Positions 11,685 through 23,098 of a stretch of 64,000 nucleotides of DNA are shown here, piece after piece. How positions within the stretch are numbered: position 1 is the first letter of the stretch; each line of letters starts with the position of its first letter. Both the position numbers and the translations under genes were made by a program. The stretch comes from Nissolia schottii (lineage: Eukaryota; Streptophyta; Magnoliopsida; Fabales; Fabaceae): assembly GCA_003254905.1 (NCBI GenBank), contig QANU01052615.1, forward strand, positions 364,121-428,120. The letters are read 5' to 3'. Under the pieces are notes generated by a model. The model was not told the origin of the DNA and ran no database searches. It saw only the letters and a list, made by a program, of their open reading frames with translations.

Positions 11685-13094
11685 ATATGTATATATGTTA
11701 TAATAGATAAGTTTAGGTTTTTGTGAAGTCTTTTGTGTTACATGATTGTTTTGTATATTACATATGTCTTAGTTTATTTTTCTTTGTATATTAACAAATT
11801 GTGTTATGTCTTCTAATTGTTAAAATTAGAGATTATGATATATACTTGATATAATTTATGATTATTTTGCGTAAAAAATTTTATCGTTTAATTTTTATGA
11901 ATTGTGTCGTTCTTAAATTATGTTATTTTTAGGTACTAAAGTAAATGTAGTTAACACATTTTTAAACATAAAAGTATTTTTTAAAAAGTAATGGGTAAAG
12001 TAGGATAAGGGTTTAAATATTTTTGTGAGTAGGTTAGAGTTTTGATTTATAAAACTCACCGGTAGGGTAAGATTTATTTTAATCCAATAGATTGAGAGTA
12101 GGGTTAGGATTGAGCTAATACCGTACCCTACCCATTTCCATCCTTATTTACATAGGTCAACAATAGATGTTATGCATATTATTAATAAATAATTATTTAT
12201 TTAATATAAATATTAGTACAATTTATAGTTATATGGGTTAAATATGTTTTAAGTCCCTTACAAATTTTAAATTTTGTGTTTTACTCTTTATAAATTTTTT
12301 ATTTATTAAAAATCGTTTCTCATAAAATTTTTGTGAAAGATTTTAGTCACTATTGTCATGTTAAACTATTAATTGCTGACATGATAGTTAATTTGACCAC
12401 ATGACAAAGATGAGAGATTTATTACTATTGAGTAATTAATTTTTATTATAATTTCTTTCATTATATTTTTTTTATAAATTATTAAAGGTTGATTTTGCAT
12501 ATAAATATACATTGTATAATTTATTTAACATAAATAATTTAGCATAGATTGTCTCAGTGTTACTTAAAAAAATACATTTAAAACTCTTTCTATGCGGGTA
12601 ACTAATTAATTCAATATATTAATTTATCATAATTTTTAAGAATAAAAAACTATAATAAAAATTAATTATTTAATAATAATAAAAATGGTAACATATGTTT
12701 ATTTTGATAATTATTGAACTATACTAGATGTTATAAAATAAGGTATGTAAGTGCATATAATAATTTTTTTTAGTGCATTTTTTTTAAAAAATTGACTGCG
12801 ATATTATTTAAATAGTTTCCGTATCAATAAAATTTAAAAATAATTAATATTTACACACAAACAATTATATTAGATAAATTAATTACCAAAAGGCATATAA
12901 TCATGTCTCTATTATAAAAATTAAACAATGAGATAAATATTAAACATTTTAAAAATTAAATTTATACTTCACTCAAAAAAATTTATTAATAATCAAGTAT
13001 CAAGTAATTAATGTGTTAGTCAAAATGAATAAGGTTATTACAAGATAAGTATGTAAAAGTTCAAGAGAGTGTGAGTGACACTAGACATAATGGA
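11298..13094. repeat. 1.8-kb foldback with about 115-bp inverted arms
   Basis: The left arm (about 11298-11410) contains CACTCTCTTGAAC and then ACATACTTAACTTATAATACC. The right arm (about 12975-13094) carries the same order in reverse complement (GTTCAAGAGAGTG, then GTATTACA-like sequence). Identity is high over the outer 65 bp and fades inward. About 1.56 kb lies between, including a (TA)n run. It may be a foldback or non-autonomous DNA transposon. No transposase was seen. Confidence 0.55.
11654..11681. repeat. (TA)n microsatellite
   Basis: Uninterrupted AT dinucleotide run of about 14 units in intergenic DNA. Confidence 0.9.
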
Positions 13095-15039
13095 GGGTAA
13101 TAACTAACGGTATGTTGCCGTGATTGTCTTAAATCTTGGCGGAAAACTCCTTTTATTCCTCTAGGAAATAGGTTAATTCTTGCTCATACAATTGATTGTT
13201 TAGTTAATGAAAGGTAAATCTCTCTTAAATAAAGGTGCTATTTTCAATTGTGATTATTTAGATTTGTTAACCAAATACATATTTAAGACTAGCACAAGAG
13301 ATAAAGACTCACGTTGCATTGTCCATTTAAAATCACCGTCCCGTCCTAGATTCCCTGAAAATCATTAGAATATATGTGGTCAAGCTTGGACAAAAGCAGA
13401 TACACACAAAATGACGCATATTTTGAAGGGACCTGAAGAGATGTTTATTTAATTGTTTGATTATTTAATTGTTTAAGATTAGAACGCTTTAGGAATCAGA
13501 ACATGTATAATTACCAACAAACAACGTGATATTCCCTGCGTCCGTTGGGACTTGGGACTTGTTGGGACCGAATGTAGGAACCTGAATACTTCAATTACAT
13601 TTTCTTTTATATACATATATAAAAGTAAATTTATAAAAATATTTAATTTTTCTCTGATTATAAATTCTTTTAAAATATAAATTTAATATCCTTATGACAT
13701 CTCCCCTGAAGTTCATTAGAGGTACTATATATTGTACATTGATTTCAGATCAGTACATGAAAATTTTTCATTGGCAAAATGTCTAGATGTAAACATGGAT
13801 CTTACAAGAAAAATGGACTAGTTAGTGACGTTTATAGATGGTACAGAAATGATAACACGACAATGGGTTTTAATAACTTCTAGCATTGAGGATGTCCAGG
13901 TGCTTATATGTTCAAATCAAGTATAGTATGAAATTAAAATTACTATGATTTCTGGACAGAATCTGACAAAGGAATCACATATGATGCTTGGCTAAGATTT
14001 GGACGGTGGTTAAGGTATGATTATATACTATCCAAATCTAGCTTTCCGGTAATGCAAATTCCCCTGCATGGGAGATTACACAAATTATTAAGGTCACATG
14101 ATTGCAACTGTGTATGTCTATAATTAAGATTTAGAGACAAGTTCAATTGAGAATTCCATGCTAACCGTTTGGTTTATGTCTTGAAACATACACTAATATA
14201 TAGAGACAAAAAATATGATTAGAGAATGAACATAAAAAAAAACTTTAAATTACTATTATTATTTTTTTATGGTTTGGTTTCATTGATTAAGACAATACCA
14301 AGAAAAATTTAATCCCTAACTAATACATCACTACTTGACCATCGAGACCTAACCGCACTTGACAAGCACAAGCCCAGTCTAGTTAAAACCTTTTAAAAAA
14401 AACGCAAAATTCTTTTTTTTTTTTTTTGGAGCAAAGAGAGGCAAGGCAAGCACTAAGAATTCTCAACACTTCAAATTATCCCTGTTTTGGAATAATTTTT
14501 TAAAGATAATTTTTGTATAGATTTAATTGGAATGCATTGATAATGTAAATGAGCTTTACACTCTAATTATATATCAATTAATCAACAATAATGGTTAATT
14601 ATCATCCTCACTCTTTGAAAGTTCATCCTAACAAAATAAATTGATTGATCAACCATGTAAAATTTTTTACACTGTCACTGCATCAAAATTAAACTCTTTT
14701 TGTATTCTAAAAAAGAGATACATAAAATATGTTTTGAGAACAAATTTTAGGTTAATTTATGTAATCCACATAGAGGTGATGATAGACATAAGTGTTTTCA
14801 TTCCCCTACTACCTATATCTTTTATGTTTCATGACAAAAATCGAAGGCTGCATTAGGGGCTTTGCGCCACAAGTTGGGGTCAATTTAATCGGACGGAGGT
14901 AAAAATGCTTTATATTGGTGGTGCATTTAAATCAAACTCATCCTTAAGCCCAATTTTAAATGAATGACTTAAATGGTGTAAAAAATAATTTTTTGAGTGA
15001 AACTCTTTAGTTTTGGTATTTAAAATACAATAATACTTT

Positions 15040-15790
15040 TTGTAAAGCTGAAAACATGTTGCATTTAATTTTTCATTTTTTTCTCTCCTTTCCTCCGTTT
15101 CTTTCACCGCCTTTCTTCTTTATTTTTTTTTTCCATTCTCCCTTCATTTTTTTTTTGCAAGATATTATTTTCAAACTTTTCGTTTTCTTCCTATTCTTTA
15201 TTTTTTATTGTTTAAAAGTTTGTGTGTTTGTAAAAAAATTTGTATATGTAAACACTAAACTTTTCTTTTCCTTCTTTGTTTTCGATTTCGTCATATTCTT
15301 TATTTTTTATTATTCAAAAGTTTGTATATGTGCATAAAAAATTTATTTATATGAGCACCAAACTTTTCTTTTTCGTCCTCGTTTTTGTTTTTGTTTTGGT
15401 TTTTTTGTCTTACTTTTTTTTGCTTATTTAAAAATTTATGTATGTGAGTACAAAAATTTGTGTATGCTTGTTTAAAAGTTTGGATATGTAAACACCAAAG
15501 TTTTCTTTATTTTTGTTTTATTCTTTGTTTCTGTTTGTTCAAAAGTATGCATATCTATTTTGAAATGTTTTTGTATGATAAATGACGAGTCTACATGCTT
15601 AAAGTATAAGTGTAGAATAAGAGAGCAGTTAATTTTTTCTATTTAATATGGCACAAATCCAATTTTATTTAATTTCCATATTTTAACAAATTTGGGCATG
15701 TGGGTAAAAAAATTTGTATTTATGTGTGGAAAAATTTGTGTCAACGTTTTTATGTGTATAGTGTACATATAACTATATTGACTGAATTTC
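15040..15790. repeat. Dispersed T-rich repeat, copy B
   Basis: Second copy of the family at 200-625 and 62030-63010. It has several internal runs of the form TTCAAAAGTTTGTRTATGTG (R = A or G) spaced along CT- and TTTC-rich DNA. It then has the shared block TTTTGAAATGTTTTTGTATG, the ACGAGTC...CTTAAAGTATAAGTG block and terminal AAATTTGTG runs. It looks coding only because of its low complexity. Confidence 0.6.
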
Positions 15791-16333
15791 AATTGTATCT
15801 AAAATTACTATTTAAAATATCATTTCATGAATTGTAGTTATAGTTTTTGTTCCAAATTCCACTCATCTGAACCACTTCAACTCAAGAAGCTAGATCCTGA
15901 TATTTCTATGTAATGGTCTTTCCAGTCACAAATTTTTAGTAATGTCTGAAGTCTTCAATTAAATTAAACTAAACATAAGAATTATTTTGCATTGTATATT
16001 AATATTCTATGCTCAAATTAAGCTGCTTCTCTGGACCCTCGTGAAAGAGCTAGCTTGGATCACTTAATTAATCCGTTAATTCATTTACTAATCGCAATCT
16101 TGTTGGTGAAATTCAAATCAGATCTTAAGATTCCACCTTCATCCAGATCCCAAAGTGCAATTTCAGAATTTTCTTAGCAGAAAAATTTGATATTATTTAT
16201 AATCTTCATTCGAGCTGGCCAGGTAAACTGAAATTGTGTTTGTAATCTAGTGTGCTGATGAAATCAAAAGGATGTGTGCTATTTTAACACTAAACTGAGT
16301 GTTTACACTAAATTTTTTTTTTCTCTATAAATC

Positions 16334-16376
16334 ATGGGACTTACATTCACATACATAATGTGAGTGTAAGTCCCAT
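16334..16376. repeat. Near-perfect 19-bp hairpin
   Basis: Left arm 16334-16352 (ATGGGACTTACATTCACAT) and right arm 16358-16376 pair with one mismatch around a 5-base loop. It could be the centre of a decayed inverted-repeat element. There is no evidence that it is transcribed. Confidence 0.6.
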
Positions 16377-16602
16377 AATATGTTTGTGGATAAAAAACTT
16401 AGTGAAGAGACCAAGTTTGATGTTAAAATAACATTTGTGAATTAAAAATATTCTAACGTTCAAGTAAGAATGATATAACCGTGAAATATGATCTAAGTAG
16501 AAATGAACATATCTAAAGACTATTTGTAATTCTTTTACATACAAGAAGATAGAACATTTTGATTATAATAGGTGAGTTCATAACGTACAACTCATAATTT
16601 TG

Positions 16603-16857
16603 GAGTAAACTTTTAAATTTGTCCCTAAAGTTGTTAGCATTAATTAAGTTTTATTCTCATATTATGAAAATAGTCATGTTATTTTTTGAAGTCGCAAAAA
16701 CTAGTCAAATTAGTCATTCGACATAAGTCAAATTAGTTACTTTAAGAATTAATTTGATCAACTTTTGACAACCACATAAATTAACATAATCATTTTCATA
16801 ACCTAAGGACAAACTTGACCAACACTAACGAATCATTGGTGAATTTAAAAGTTTACT
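16603..16857. mobile_element. 255-bp MITE with 7-bp target duplication
   Basis: The termini are inverted: AGTAAACTTTTAAATT at the left and AATTTAAAAGTTTACT at the right. Similarity continues inward for about 80 bp with mismatches (for example TTATGAAAATAGTCATGTTA against its reverse complement near 16785-16805). AATTTTG is present directly outside both ends (16596-16602 and 16858-16864). Non-coding. A 7-bp duplication does not fit Tourist or Stowaway; Mutator-like or hAT origin is possible. Confidence 0.65.
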
Positions 16858-17514
16858 AATTTTGAGAACGTAAAGAACTGCTTCGCAGCGACTTGATCTT
16901 GATATGGAGGATAAGGGTCTTAGCGCTTTTGTCACGCCATCGGTAGAGATCAGTTTTAAACATAGGTCATTCACAAAAAAGAGAGTTTTAAACAGAGGTT
17001 CACGTATCTTAAGTTGTGATTGGTACCGACCGCGGAACATAGACAAAAAGTAAAAAAAAATCGTGTGATTTTTATACTTCAAGTAAACTGAAATAGAAGA
17101 AACAAAAAAAATTTGTAACTTAAATGGATAATTTTGTTGTCTCTGTCATGTATCTCTATTTCCTTATTTTGTCTTTACACAAACTGGTTAAATCTTACAA
17201 ATTTGTACAACAATTCTAGCAAATAATTCATTACTCAAGAAAAAAAATTCCCTCCCAATAACGTGTGCATGCGTGCTTAGTGCATGTGAATATTCTTGAG
17301 AAAATCAACCATTGCAACTTTATATGCATATATTTATTTATTTATTTCCTTAGCGAGATTTTCAACATAATTTGTGCCCTTTTGGACTGCAGGGTTCAGA
17401 GAATCTAAGCAATTGCAGCCTCCCTCAGTTGCCTCCAAACTCATAAAAAGTCCAATTTAAATTTAATACCATATAATATTGATGCCAACATAAGCTATGG
17501 TTTTCTCACCACAT

Positions 17515-17525
17515 TTATATATATA
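17515..17525 (+). promoter_or_regulatory. Probable TATA box of the first DUF1442 gene
   Basis: TTATATATATA lies about 130 bp upstream of the start codon at 17655, a normal distance for a plant gene with a short leader. The assignment rests on position only. Confidence 0.4.
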
Positions 17526-17654
17526 ATGTTGATGGCACAACAACTTGGAAGCAATTATAGGTTTTTCTCATCAAAGATATATATTAGCTTCAAACCCACA
17601 AGGACATAGTAGATCGCTGCAATTAGAAGAAAAACACAATATCATCAAACAAGT

Positions 17655-18735
17655 ATGTCTGGTTGGTCAGCTGAAAATGCTAAGAGAGCTTATCTCCAAT
17701 CACTCAAAATGGTAAGCAAAACATTAGCATACCAAATATGTTTTTACTTTGAATATGTTTTACACTTTCAAAATTTCCGTTCATCCAATGAAGATTGGTT
17801 AGTTTTTTGTTACTCCTTTTCTGTTGGTCTCAGTTGGTTCAAATTTTTCAATTATTGTTTAAGAGGAATGAGTGAAGGGGATCGGTCCAAATCTTTCGGC
17901 ACTTATTCCTTTTAAACAAGTTGGGTTGACTCAAATGTTTTGGTTGATTCATATTAATATGTTGCTTTTGATTGGCTCATAATGCTTCGACTCTTTATCC
18001 CACATTGTGAGTCAACCTAGCTCAAATCATATTAACTGGAGTCTAATATATAGATTTCAGATGACAGTGATTTAGACAAAGAAAAAGGGGCAAAAAATCT
18101 TATATATTTATCTTTCATTTTTGCAGGCCAAAAGAGGTAAGGAACCTGATGTAGCCGAGTTCATATCTGCTTTGGCAGCCGGAAAGAATGCAAGGTCCAT
18201 GGCTGTGGCCTATGCCGGCGTGGCCGGTTCCACTGCCCTAGCACTGGCCGCGGCTGCTCGCCAAACTGGCGGCCGCGTGGTGTGCATTTCTTGCGGCCCA
18301 AGTGAGTTGCAGGCATCGAGGAAAGCCCTAGGAGTATGTGGAGATTGTGTTGAGTTTGTAGTGGGAGATGCAAAGGCCCTTTTGCTAGGGGATTACAAGG
18401 GGTCTGATTTTGTGCTTGTGGACTGTGACATCACCAATGCTAAGGAGGTTCTTGTGGCAGCATTCAAAGGGGCAAAGAAAGATGGTGCAATTGTTGTTGG
18501 ATACAATGTTAGGCATAGGGCCTCAATTTGTAGGAAAATGAAGGCATCCTTTTTACCAATTGGAGAAGGGTTGCTTGTGGCAAAAATTGATCCAAATGTG
18601 CTAAAGAGTATTAATAGTGACAAGGTTGACCAAAAGAAGAAAAGTCATTGGATTGTTAAAGTTGATACATGCACTGGAGAAGAACATATTTTTAGGGTCA
18701 AATCTCCATACAGGAAAGTGCACATTGAAGTTTAA
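17655..18735 (+). CDS. DUF1442 family protein (clade 1)
   Basis: Two exons, 17655-17711 and 18127-18735, encode 221 residues. The first exon gives MSGWSAENAKRAYLQSLKM and the second continues AKRGKEPDVAEFISALAAG. The family (Pfam DUF1442) is plant-specific and has no proven activity. The fold is thought to resemble a Rossmann-type methyltransferase, and the pattern seen here fits: a glycine/alanine-rich strand-helix (residues about 45-75), a DFVLVDCD strand, then a KDGAIVVGYN strand and a C-terminal WIVKVDTCTGEEHIFRV segment. No signal or membrane segment, so probably cytosolic. The exon-1 length (19 codons) and intron site are the same type as in the partner gene at 21698-22978. From memory it matches the Arabidopsis At2g45360/At3g60780 pair. 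Confidence 0.88.
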
Positions 18736-19376
18736 GGCTTCACATTGATCAAAGGAGCTACTTCCTTTTTTAATTGTATCTTCGTATTTGAATTGTGTTA
18801 ATTAGTAGATATGTATAGATTAGAATAGAATGAGAGAGCTTGGCAGTCTCATTTGGCTTGTTAATTTTTGTCTCAAGCCAAAGAAGCACTGATTTATAAA
18901 ACAAAAAAGGAGGAAAAAGAATACTACGTATAAGTGTTTAAAATGTTAAGTCATCAGTCATCATGGGTTATGATTTTCTTTTATGGTCGGTGGAAGCAGG
19001 GTGTAATAAGTATTTTTTTTTTAGAGTTTGGTATCGTGTTGTTATGTAGTGTTTTGATTTAGTTTATGTTTTGGAATCCGTTAATTCGGTGTTTTTTTGT
19101 GGTATCTTGTAATTATGTTCGTTAGATTTTACAGATGTCTTGTAATGCTTGTGTCAGTAAGATTTTTTTAATCTCATTTCTAGTTATTGAAAAAAAGAAA
19201 TGATATTTCTTTTAATAAGCATGAAAATGAATCTTCCCTAGCTCTATCCAAGTCTTTTTTACCCTTACTTTTATCAATTATTATACATCTTTATTCACTT
19301 GTCATGAACCTTTGGTAATCAGCAAGATTCTTAAGAGCAACTTTCGGTTTTGATACTATAGTTTTTTTCTTACAGT

Positions 19377-20025
19377 CTGGTCACAATGTTATTGTTTATG
19401 TCCCCTTTTTGGAATTACTATCTGAAATAAACCAATTTTATGAACATGGATATAGAAATCAATAAATGCTAATTGAATCTAGCAACCCCCTAATCCTTCA
19501 GGTTGAAGAAAAAAAGGTTTGGTCTGCAGAAACTCTGAAATCCATTGAATCTTAATTATTGAACAACTTCAATATTCCTTCTAACTTATTATATACAAAT
19601 ATTCTTTTTGGCAATTATTTTATTACTATTTGTTTTTCCGTCTAACAGATTTCAAGGACAACTAATTAACATCTAATTAAAAGAAAATCAATTCCAAATA
19701 ATAATTCAATGATATTAGTGTTTCATGCTGATACAGGACAAAAGAAGGGTTGCAGGGTTTTCAATTTTTCATTATTGTATGCACAAATTGTAAATTACTT
19801 TCCTACCTTGAATCTAGTGAAAAATAAAACAAATTGTACTAAAAAATATATACTGAATTTCAAGTTCAAAATACACCACCAAAACAAATTGTTTCTATTA
19901 AAAGAGTAAAAGCTCACCAGTCTCAATGTATCAAAATTATAAAAGGCCTTTGTTTCAATAATCAATCCCCAAGCCAGAATTGGTCAAAGAGTGAAGCTCA
20001 ATTTCTGCTATCCAGAATTAATCCT
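19377..20025 (+). repeat. Local direct duplication, copy 1
   Basis: Matches about 20228-20975 in the same orientation, with common landmarks in the same order: AATGTTATT..TATGTC; ACTATCTGAA..AAACCAATTTT; ATCAATAAATGCTA; then AATCCTTCAGGTTGAAGAAA; GGTCTGC; and TTGGTCAAAGAGTG at the end. Copies differ by many substitutions and small indels, so the duplication is old. Non-coding. Confidence 0.7.
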
Positions 20026-20227
20026 AGAATATGACCCGAGAAATTCATATGTGATCCCGAGCATCATGCTAAATATGTTTTAAACTACACAATTAATGAT
20101 ATTTCAATCTTTTAAGATAAAGGACCCACTACTTATAGTGTTCCGGGACCACAATTTTTTTTTGCATGAGCCTATGTCATCGCTACAATATCCCCTCAAT
20201 TAAGAAAACAGCCATATACATTTGTGT

Positions 20228-20975
20228 TGATCATAATGTTATTATCCATGTCACCTTCCTCTAGTTATTATGTGGTACCTGCTAAATGCCTTTTTGGAAG
20301 AACTATCTGAATAAACCAATTTTTTCAACATCAATAAAGGATCAATAAATGCTATTTGCAGCTATCAACCCCCCAAATCCTTCAGGTTGAAGAAAAAGGC
20401 ATGGTCTGCTGAACTATGATGAATTGAATCTTATTATTGAAGAAATTCAATACACCTTTGAGAAATTCTTAAATGCACTAAGAACAAGAGAAAAGTTTTG
20501 CTCTTATCATTTTTCATAATTGTTTGCATAAATGAATACATTAGAATACCTTATTGTCTTGCACTTAGAATTTATTTTGGTTATGCACCAAAGTTTCTTC
20601 CTCAAGTTGATTGAAATAGATTCCTACCTTAATTAATTACGTCTATGAAAGAGAGATATGTAGAAAATTGTACTCAACAACCACGTATTTCCAAGTTCAA
20701 AAAAAACCAGCGAACAAACACTGTCTGTTAAAGAAGAATTACATTAAAAGCTCTTCATAGTCTCCATTCTTATATAAAAATGATATGAAAACGTGGGGGA
20801 TTTACTGATTTACAGTTTAGTACTAGTGGGAAATTAATTATTCTGACAGTTTTTTTTTTATAAAATCAAATATCTTCTGGTGAAATAATTGTTAAAAAAA
20901 ACACCCTTGTTTCTATAATATTCAACCCCCAAGCTAGACTTGGTCAAAGAGTGGTGCCCAATTTCTAATGCATAA
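20228..20975 (+). repeat. Local direct duplication, copy 2
   Basis: Second member of the pair whose first member is at about 19377-20025, offset about 0.85-0.95 kb. It has extra sequence in its middle (about 20530-20900), which accounts for the change in offset. It shares AATCCTTCAGGTTGAAGAAA and TTGGTCAAAGAGTG with copy 1. Confidence 0.7.
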
Positions 20976-21697
20976 ATCCACAAGCTGCACTTGTTTCATT
21001 TAATCAAAGTCTTAAGTGTAAATCTTATGAATAGAAGAAAAAAATTAGTGCCCGAGAGCTCTATTCTAATAATGGATTGATCTGACTTGAACCAGAATAG
21101 ATAGAGTTTAATAGATTTTAGATACGATTGATTTTGCATATAAAAGATGGAAGTTGTCAATACAATTAAATATGCAATCACTTAAAGTAAAACATACTAC
21201 TATACATTTTATTGCAAATAATTAAGTCAAACTTCTGCAATATTACAAAATTCTGAAGAGACAAAAACTGTACATCAGTACATACATACATTAAACTAAG
21301 CAAAAGTGCAAAAACTAATTATAATCCAAACTCTACAAAAACTTGTCATTTACACCTCACATACAATATATTTATGTCACATTGCAAATTCAAAAGCCTC
21401 CATGGTTTTTTATAAATCAATTTGGCTGCTTGGGCTTTTCTGTATCTCCTCATATACGAGGTCAGAAACCTTGGTCTCTAACTCATCAAAAACAAACTAC
21501 CATAAGCCAATTAAGCCTTTCAAGTATGATATTATCATATATCCTTAATAAATTTATTTCCAACCTAAGATTCTAGGCATGTTATATATTCAACTAGAAT
21601 AGTTTGACCAGAATCCTTGACAAAAATCATATATCAAGTCACATCATTTTGACAAGTGAATCCTGACAAACAATTATGACCCTCTAACAGAGATCAA

Positions 21698-22669
21698 TCA
21701 CTCTCGAAAAAGGTGTTCCTCTCCTGATTGTTGATCTACATGCTTGATCCAACGGCTAGGACGTCCCCCCTTTACGCTACTTGACACACCACCATTGTCG
21801 TCGCCACCACAAACTTTTCTACTCCCAATATAAGCAATATCCAAACCTTTACCAACAGGCAAGAACACTGACCTAACGACACGTGTCCCCTTCTCAAGAA
21901 CCAAGTTCCACTTAAACCCTGAAAGGTTCTTTATGAACCATGCATTCTTGCATGCCAAAACTGCACCCCTGTTGCTAACCCTAGCAACCCTAAGAACCCT
22001 AGCAAAGTCCCTCTGCCTGCAATCCACAACAAGGAAGTCCAGCCCCACCAGTCCTTCCATCGCGGCCTCGGCCTCGCCGGAGGGGACCACCGCCACCTCA
22101 GGAGGCGGCGACACGCCCATCTCGGCCATGGATTGTGTGTACTTCAGCCTCGAGGCCTCGTCCGGGACTATGCACACGTGGCGGGCACCGGTGTTGCGAG
22201 CCGCAACTGCTAGGCCGACGCTTGTGGCGATGGGGCCGCCGTGGCACCATGATTCGACGATGAACCGGGCGTTCCAGCCGGCCGCCATGGCTGAGAGGAG
22301 CTCAGCTACCCCTGATTCCTTCAGTTTCTCACACTGCAAATTAAAGAAACAAAGTTTATTCACAAAAAAAATTATTATTTATGAAATTATTAAAAAAATG
22401 TCATGACTTAATTTATGTTGCAAATTCTGGTCTATCTAAAATTGCAAAAAAGAAAGAAAAAAAGAAAGCTAATACTACTGCAACTGATCCGGAACNNNNN
22501 NNNNNNNNNNNNNNNNNNNNNNNNNNNNNNNNNNNNNNNNNNNNNNNNNNNNNNNNNNNNNNNNNNNNNNNNNNNNNNNNNNNNNNNNNNNNNNNNNNNN
22601 NNNNNNNNNNNNNNNNNNNNNNNNNNNNNNNNNNNNNNNNNNNNNNNNNNNNNNNNNNNNNNNNNNNNN

Positions 22670-22702
<33 letters not shown>

Positions 22703-22978
22703 GATTACATGCTAGAGTTAATTCAACGGAACTATAATTTGGTTTAAGAGGAATATAGGAAGCAAGAAATGATATCAATGGAAAAATGAAAAAAAATATA
22801 TAATATTAAAAGTTTAGTAGTAGGTAGAGAAAAGAAAGAAGGAAAGAAATTAAAGATGAAGAAATTAAGAAGAAAGAGAAAATCATATAGTAGAATATCT
22901 GATGTGTGAGGTGTTTACCGATTTAACAGTGTCTATGTAAGCTTTGGAAGCAGTTTCCGGGGACCAAACAAGCTTCAT
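21698..22978 (-). CDS. DUF1442 family protein (clade 2)
   Basis: Minus-strand gene of two exons: 22978-22919 (MKLVWSPETASKAYIDTVKS, 20 codons) and 22333-21698. The product is 231 residues. It shares with the gene at 17655 the AELLSAMAAGWNAR type block, the GLDFLVVDC strand, VFLPVGKGL (IGEGL in the partner) and the C-terminal WIKHVDQQSGEEHLFRE, but the two proteins are well diverged, so this is an old duplicate rather than a recent one. The sequence is GC-richer than its surroundings. A long reverse frame on the plus strand (21933-22406) is its shadow. The intron contains the assembly gap. Function unknown; probably cytosolic. Confidence 0.87.
22496..22669. other. Assembly gap of 174 N
   Basis: Lies inside the intron of the minus-strand DUF1442 gene and abuts a (TA)n run at 22670-22698, which probably caused the assembly break. 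Apparent open frames crossing it are artefacts. The coding sequence is not affected. Confidence 0.98.
22670..22698. repeat. (TA)n microsatellite beside the gap
   Basis: AT dinucleotide run directly at the right edge of the N gap. Its true length is unknown because the gap begins inside or beside it. Confidence 0.9.
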
Positions 22979-23091
22979 GGTGTGTATCTGACTCGCTCTG
23001 TTCAAGATTGGATATCTTGTTGTTGGTGGGGTAGTTATCGAAGGTAGAAGAATAATGGAGGTACAGAATTTGACGTACGGGGGAAGAAGCC

Positions 23092-23098
23092 TTTTATA
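23092..23098 (-). promoter_or_regulatory. TATA box of the minus-strand DUF1442 gene
   Basis: Reads TATAAAA on the minus strand, in the context CGTATAAAAGG, about 115 bp upstream of the start codon at 22978. Sequence and spacing are typical of a plant promoter. Confidence 0.6.

Larger units (their letters stand above)
10773..17654. other. Large intergenic region between MLF-like and DUF1442 genes
   Basis: About 6.9 kb of AT-rich DNA without a credible gene. Besides the repeats listed separately, it holds at about 12230 a sequence starting GGGTTAAATATGTTTTAAG, the start of a repeat I associate with legume genomes. The segment 11460-12150 is rich in GGGTA and TACCC runs and looks like a decayed transposon. 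The open frame at 15056-15337 is a low-complexity Phe-rich product of T-rich repeat DNA. Confidence 0.6.
18736..21697. other. Region between the convergent DUF1442 genes
   Basis: Both flanking genes end toward this 3-kb interval. Beyond their 3' UTRs it consists mostly of two diverged copies of one segment (listed separately). No credible open frame; the frames at 19709, 20996 and 21306 are short and unmatched. Confidence 0.6.

Noticed and set aside
15056..15337. Phe-rich 93-codon frame that looks like a membrane protein.
   Set aside because: It is the translation of a TTT/TTC-rich dispersed repeat. The same kind of frame recurs at 62017-62341 in another copy.
21933..22406. 157-codon plus-strand frame.
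   Set aside because: It is antisense to the DUF1442 exon on the minus strand, which has clear homology and splice sites.
22381..22778. Open frames spanning the N gap.
   Set aside because: They are translations of N bases and a TA repeat within an intron.
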